Shown here piece after piece: positions 62,501-64,000 of a stretch of 64,000 bases of DNA. A program made the position numbers and the translations under genes. Each line of letters starts with the position of its first letter. Within the stretch, counting starts at the first letter, position 1. The notes below the pieces were generated by a model that was not told where the DNA came from, did not search any database, and saw nothing but the letters and a program-made list of their open reading frames with translations. The DNA is taken from NCBI GenBank assembly GCA_013398295.1, contig VZSF01007788.1, positions 193,196 to 257,195 of the forward strand, in the 5' to 3' direction. This DNA is from Chionis minor (lineage: Eukaryota; Chordata; Aves; Charadriiformes; Chionididae).

Positions 62501-64000
62501 GGAAACACGATAGAATAGGAACAAATCATGACATGACATGTCATTTTCTCTCCTATGACTTGTGTACTTCTAAATGTAGTGTTCACATCAGAACTTTTTA
62601 AATATAACTTATACTCTCCTCTTCTGCTCTCAGTCTGGTGGCTGTTCATGTGAAATAGCAGTGCCTCAAAGAATGGACCTCCATGGGAGCTTGCTCCGCA
62701 CCCACAAAGGTCATAGTGGGCCATCTCATAGTGGGCTTCTGATGCTTTTCTCATAGGCATAAATAACAATACTGCTTTCCCTTCTGTGGCAAAAAGCTGC
62801 AAGAGAAATTCAGTGAAACATTTGAAGAGCTCCTTCACTGTGAGGTTCTGAGCCTTTATTAAATGTCTTTGAAACAAACACGAACTTCAGGGGTTTTGAA
62901 ACATAAAAGAGCTGCAACACAATTTGAAAGGGACTAATTTCTTCTGCTGTAATAAACATAACATATGCATACTTCACCTAGCTGTGTCTTATTTACCTCC
63001 ATTACTGGCATTTCAAGTGTATACATCATTATCATCTCAGTGCTTTCAGCTCCTAAACAGACTCATTATTATCTCTAGTTATCAAAAAACGTAATCCTGT
63101 GTCCAAGTTTTCTTCTGTCATCACTTATTAAATGTAGCAGTCTTCTATATTCAAACTAACAGTTATTTAGCTCACATGAATGAAATATGGTCATTACTGA
63201 TTTTTCATAACTACAAAGCTACAAAACAAAGAGAACCGAATGTGTCAGCTGAAGATGTAAACCAGAATCACAGACTTTTACCATATCAAGCAGATACTTT
63301 CTGTGTTAAATCTTCATAGTTTAGGACTTTAAGTTTGATCTAGTAAAACCAATCACAAAGAAAAGAGAGAGTGAATGCAGCTTTTGAAACTGAGGGCAGT
63401 GGTGCCAGCCCTTTACCCCCAAAAATGAATCTTGACATCAATAGTTTCAAGAAGTTACTAATAGCATTTTTGCAAAACACAGCTCTATGCACATGTATTC
63501 TTTCCTATTCACTGAGGCCCAACATTGGCATATTTTGTGTAATTCTGTACTGTTGAAGTCCATATCCTCTTCCGTCACTCTACACCCACCAAATCAGCTA
63601 CTCCCTGCTGTCTGATCCCTTAACTGAAGCTGTTTCTGAAATTATTCTCAATCTGACAACCTCTTGAACTATGTCTTAGCTAATTTTTTTAATATTTGAT
63701 CCTACTTGAACCACTCCTTGAAAGCACAGGAACTCACAGGATTTCAGCTTTGTACACCCGAAACAAAAAGTGCAGCCTGCTCAAATTAACTTTCTCTTTA
63801 CTAAGATCCCTCAATCCTTTCTTCTCAACTGACTTTTATAAGAGACCCAGGGAAACACACTGCACTACGATCACCTTACATGAAATAATTCACCTAATTT
63901 CTCCCAGAAGCTGGAAAAGCTGAAAGCTAAAAAGGCAATAGGAACTTCAGAATACAAGATAACAGTGAGTTTGAACTCTTACCAGATTTTGATGTTGATG
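38784..64000 (-). CDS. EMCN: Endomucin gene, partial (eight exons, minus strand)
   Basis: Endomucin is a single-pass type I sialomucin of endothelial cells; its O-glycosylated stalk limits leukocyte adhesion and its short tail is cytoplasmic. Eight exons with consensus splice sites join in one frame: 63983-64000, 61263-61364, 60745-60858, 53583-53705, 47047-47079, 43278-43343, 41656-41751 and 38784-38845. The first six give about 150 residues rich in Ser, Thr and Pro, the seventh the membrane helix followed by YRMC, and the eighth a tail reading [14 protein letters not shown]. Mammalian endomucin has the same YRMC after its helix and the near-identical QSDKESVKLLTVKT, which fixes the identity. 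The 5' exons with the signal peptide lie past the right edge. The terminal exon and one small exon between 38845 and 41656 were not securely found. Every junction before the tail exon is phase 1, so stalk exons can be gained or lost without frameshift. Confidence 0.9.
39451..39498. repeat. Two-copy 29-base-period tandem duplication
   Basis: The 19-base unit 'gaaagagaaaaataatcca' occurs at 39451-39469 and again at 39480-39498, with a partial 'aataatccag' copy between them. It is a simple local duplication in purine-rich sequence. Confidence 0.9.
39521..39542 (+). repeat. G-rich tract with a 12-G run
   Basis: GGATGGGGAA followed by twelve G. It lies on the strand opposite EMCN transcription in an intron and is capable in principle of forming a G-quadruplex. 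Confidence 0.9.
41098..41128 (-). CDS. EMCN: Candidate EMCN small exon between helix and tail (tentative)
   Basis: A 31-base segment with an acceptor after GAGCAG and a GTCAGT donor. It starts in phase 1 and ends in phase 2, as needed to join the membrane exon to the tail exon. Spliced, it would give KKTP, then [10 protein letters not shown], then RAQSDKEG. The human peptide here is TPENGNDQP. Only a loose resemblance is seen and the acceptor lacks a good pyrimidine tract. Other phase-compatible segments, such as 40808-40838 on the minus strand, exist by chance. Confidence 0.3.
41198..41222. repeat. TG/TA-rich simple repeat
   Basis: An alternating 'atatgtgtgtgtatgtgtgt' purine-pyrimidine tract in the EMCN intron next to the candidate small exon. 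Confidence 0.85.
41656..41751 (-). CDS. EMCN: EMCN exon, transmembrane helix
   Basis: This 96-base exon has a CTCTTTTGCAG acceptor and a CCAG/GTATTT donor, with phase 1 at both ends. It encodes a hydrophobic helix with [17 protein letters not shown] and SLVAL, followed by YRMCQKKTP. The basic residues R, K and K just after the helix are a stop-transfer signal that leaves the C-terminus in the cytoplasm. Human endomucin has the matching [17 protein letters not shown] and YRMC in this position. This is the strongest single homology in the window. Confidence 0.93.
41752..43277 (-). other. EMCN: EMCN intron, 1.5 kb
   Basis: Bounded by a GTGAGT donor and a CTCTTTTGCAG acceptor. It contains the (TG)8 repeat and an AT-rich block near 42880-42960 in which 'acaatatattcat' recurs. 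Confidence 0.8.
42647..42662. repeat. (TG)8 dinucleotide repeat
   Basis: Eight uninterrupted TG units in the EMCN intron between 41751 and 43278. Confidence 0.95.
43278..43343 (-). CDS. EMCN: EMCN exon, juxtamembrane stalk
   Basis: This 66-base exon has an AAATCTAG acceptor and a GTGAGT donor, phase 1 at both ends. Its 22 residues read [16 protein letters not shown] in the middle and end AIHYS, with the last serine codon completed by the next exon. The human protein has SYSS immediately before its membrane helix, so HYSS aligns at the same place. This links the stalk to the membrane exon. Confidence 0.85.
43344..47046 (-). other. EMCN: EMCN intron, 3.7 kb, with CR1 insertion
   Basis: Bounded by a GTAAGA donor and an AAATCTAG acceptor on the minus strand. 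The antisense CR1 fragment at 45575-46302 occupies about a fifth of it. Confidence 0.8.
45575..46302 (+). mobile_element. CR1 LINE fragment with remnant reverse-transcriptase C-terminus
   Basis: About 730 bases of 5'-truncated CR1 within an EMCN intron, antisense to the gene. It ends with the CR1 3' signature 'cccaaactattctatgattc'. In-frame remnants include [29 protein letters not shown] and [11 protein letters not shown], then MIRGLEH and [13 protein letters not shown], as in the C-terminal part of CR1 ORF2. A stop at 45880-45882 and later frame breaks show it is dead. The CR1 type is one of the main indications of a bird genome. Confidence 0.92.
47047..47079 (-). CDS. EMCN: EMCN small exon, mucin-like stalk
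   Basis: This 33-base exon has a TTATTGCAG acceptor and a GTAAGA donor. It is phase 1 at both ends and encodes [11 protein letters not shown], a mucin-like peptide. Small symmetric exons of this kind are easily skipped or lost, so it may be alternatively spliced. It lies 6.5 kb downstream of the preceding exon. Confidence 0.75.
47080..53582 (-). other. EMCN: EMCN intron, 6.5 kb
   Basis: Bounded by a GTAAGT donor and a TTATTGCAG acceptor. It holds a GC-richer island at about 48105-48480. No repeat family is recognised in it. Confidence 0.75.
53583..53705 (-). CDS. EMCN: EMCN exon, mucin-like stalk
   Basis: This 123-base exon has an ATTTCCAG acceptor and a CAG/GTAAGT donor, with phase 1 at both ends. 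It encodes 41 residues, starting [16 protein letters not shown] and ending [11 protein letters not shown] is an N-glycosylation sequon. A single tryptophan (KGWTF) is unusual for a mucin stalk. The intron to the upstream exon is about 7 kb and carries a (GCT)n microsatellite. Confidence 0.85.
53706..60744 (-). other. EMCN: EMCN intron, 7.0 kb
   Basis: Bounded by a GTAAGT donor and an ATTTCCAG acceptor on the minus strand. It contains the (GCT)n microsatellite and GC-richer patches at 55486-55746 and 58580-58860. No further symmetric mucin exon was recognised, though a short one could be missed. Confidence 0.75.
56515..56564. repeat. (GCT)n trinucleotide microsatellite in an EMCN intron
   Basis: An uninterrupted run of about 16 GCT units (CAG/GCA on the EMCN sense strand). 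It lies in the 7 kb intron between exons 53583-53705 and 60745-60858. In one minus frame it reads as polyalanine inside a 129-codon open frame, but no splice sites or homology support coding. Confidence 0.95.
60745..60858 (-). CDS. EMCN: EMCN exon, mucin-like stalk, very Thr-rich
   Basis: This 114-base exon runs from a CTTTATTAG acceptor to a GTAAGT donor and is phase 1 at both ends. Its 38 residues start [15 protein letters not shown] and end DTSGSTSN. Threonine runs such as GTTTQPP and KVTTTV dominate, giving dense potential O-glycosylation, and NTT is an N-glycosylation sequon. The reading frame continues without a stop from the exon upstream into the one downstream. Confidence 0.85.
61263..61364 (-). 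CDS. EMCN: EMCN exon, mucin-like stalk
   Basis: This 102-base exon has a TTCTTGCAG acceptor on its right and a GTAAGT donor on its left, with phase 1 at both ends. It encodes 34 residues beginning [14 protein letters not shown] and ending SESITS, with about two fifths Ser or Thr and no cysteine. This is typical of an O-glycosylated mucin stalk. It is separated from the next exon by an intron of about 400 bases, the shortest in the gene. Sequence identity with mammalian stalks is low, as is normal for mucin domains, so its assignment rests on phase, splice sites, composition and position. Confidence 0.82.
61365..63982 (-). other. EMCN: EMCN intron, 2.6 kb
   Basis: Bounded by the GTAAGA donor at 63977-63982 and a TTCTTGCAG acceptor. 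I see nothing else recognisable in it. Confidence 0.7.
63983..64000 (-). CDS. EMCN: EMCN exon, mucin-like stalk, cut by window edge
   Basis: Only the last 18 bases are inside the window. On the minus strand they read in frame as STSKS followed by one base, then a strong GTAAGA donor at 63977-63982. The exon ends in phase 1, which matches the next exon downstream, and the Ser/Thr/Lys content fits the endomucin stalk. The rest of the exon lies beyond the right edge. Confidence 0.7.

Noticed and set aside
1..64000. CRISPR arrays, operons, tRNA or rRNA genes
   Set aside because: No regularly spaced direct repeats, no tRNA cloverleaf or rRNA sequence was recognised. The spliced gene and CR1 elements show this is vertebrate nuclear DNA.

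Overview
This window looks like bird nuclear DNA. The main evidence is two fragments of the avian-type CR1 LINE with its diagnostic 3' end (21784-21848, minus; 45575-46302, plus) and three solo LTRs, two of one family and one of another, that resemble LTR families widespread in bird genomes. I cannot name the species. There are no bacterial-type genes; most open frames here are short, chance or repeat-derived.

The one gene I can identify is endomucin (EMCN), an endothelial sialomucin, on the minus strand. Eight exons were found by pairing splice sites and tracking reading phase: 63983-64000 (cut by the window edge), 61263-61364, 60745-60858, 53583-53705, 47047-47079, 43278-43343, 41656-41751 and 38784-38845. 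They join in a single open frame. The first six encode a Ser/Thr/Pro-rich mucin-like stalk, the seventh the membrane-spanning segment, and the eighth the conserved cytoplasmic tail. Signal-peptide and N-terminal exons lie beyond the right edge. The last coding exon and 3' UTR were not found and should lie left of 38784. A phase mismatch between the membrane exon and the tail exon predicts a small exon of 3n+1 bases; 41098-41128 is one candidate.

Layout: 1-28,000 is mixed-composition, apparently intergenic DNA downstream of EMCN. It holds solo LTRs at 12550-13253 and 18755-19431 (same family, nearly identical over most of their length), a different LTR at 15217-16339, a small CR1 relic, and several AT-rich blocks that look like possible conserved noncoding elements. 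From 28,000 to 38,783 is AT-rich DNA with scattered GC-richer patches, one of which (about 29373-29645, plus strand) has exon-like features. A 55-base assembly gap at 37395-37449 sits between two poly-A/C-rich flanks. From 38,784 to 64,000 are the EMCN exons and introns, containing the larger CR1 fragment, a (GCT)n microsatellite at 56515-56564 and other simple repeats.

No clear undescribed system is visible. The points most worth following are the missing EMCN small and terminal exons, the uneven divergence of the twin LTRs, the orphan exon-like patch near 29.4 kb and the intronic triplet repeat.
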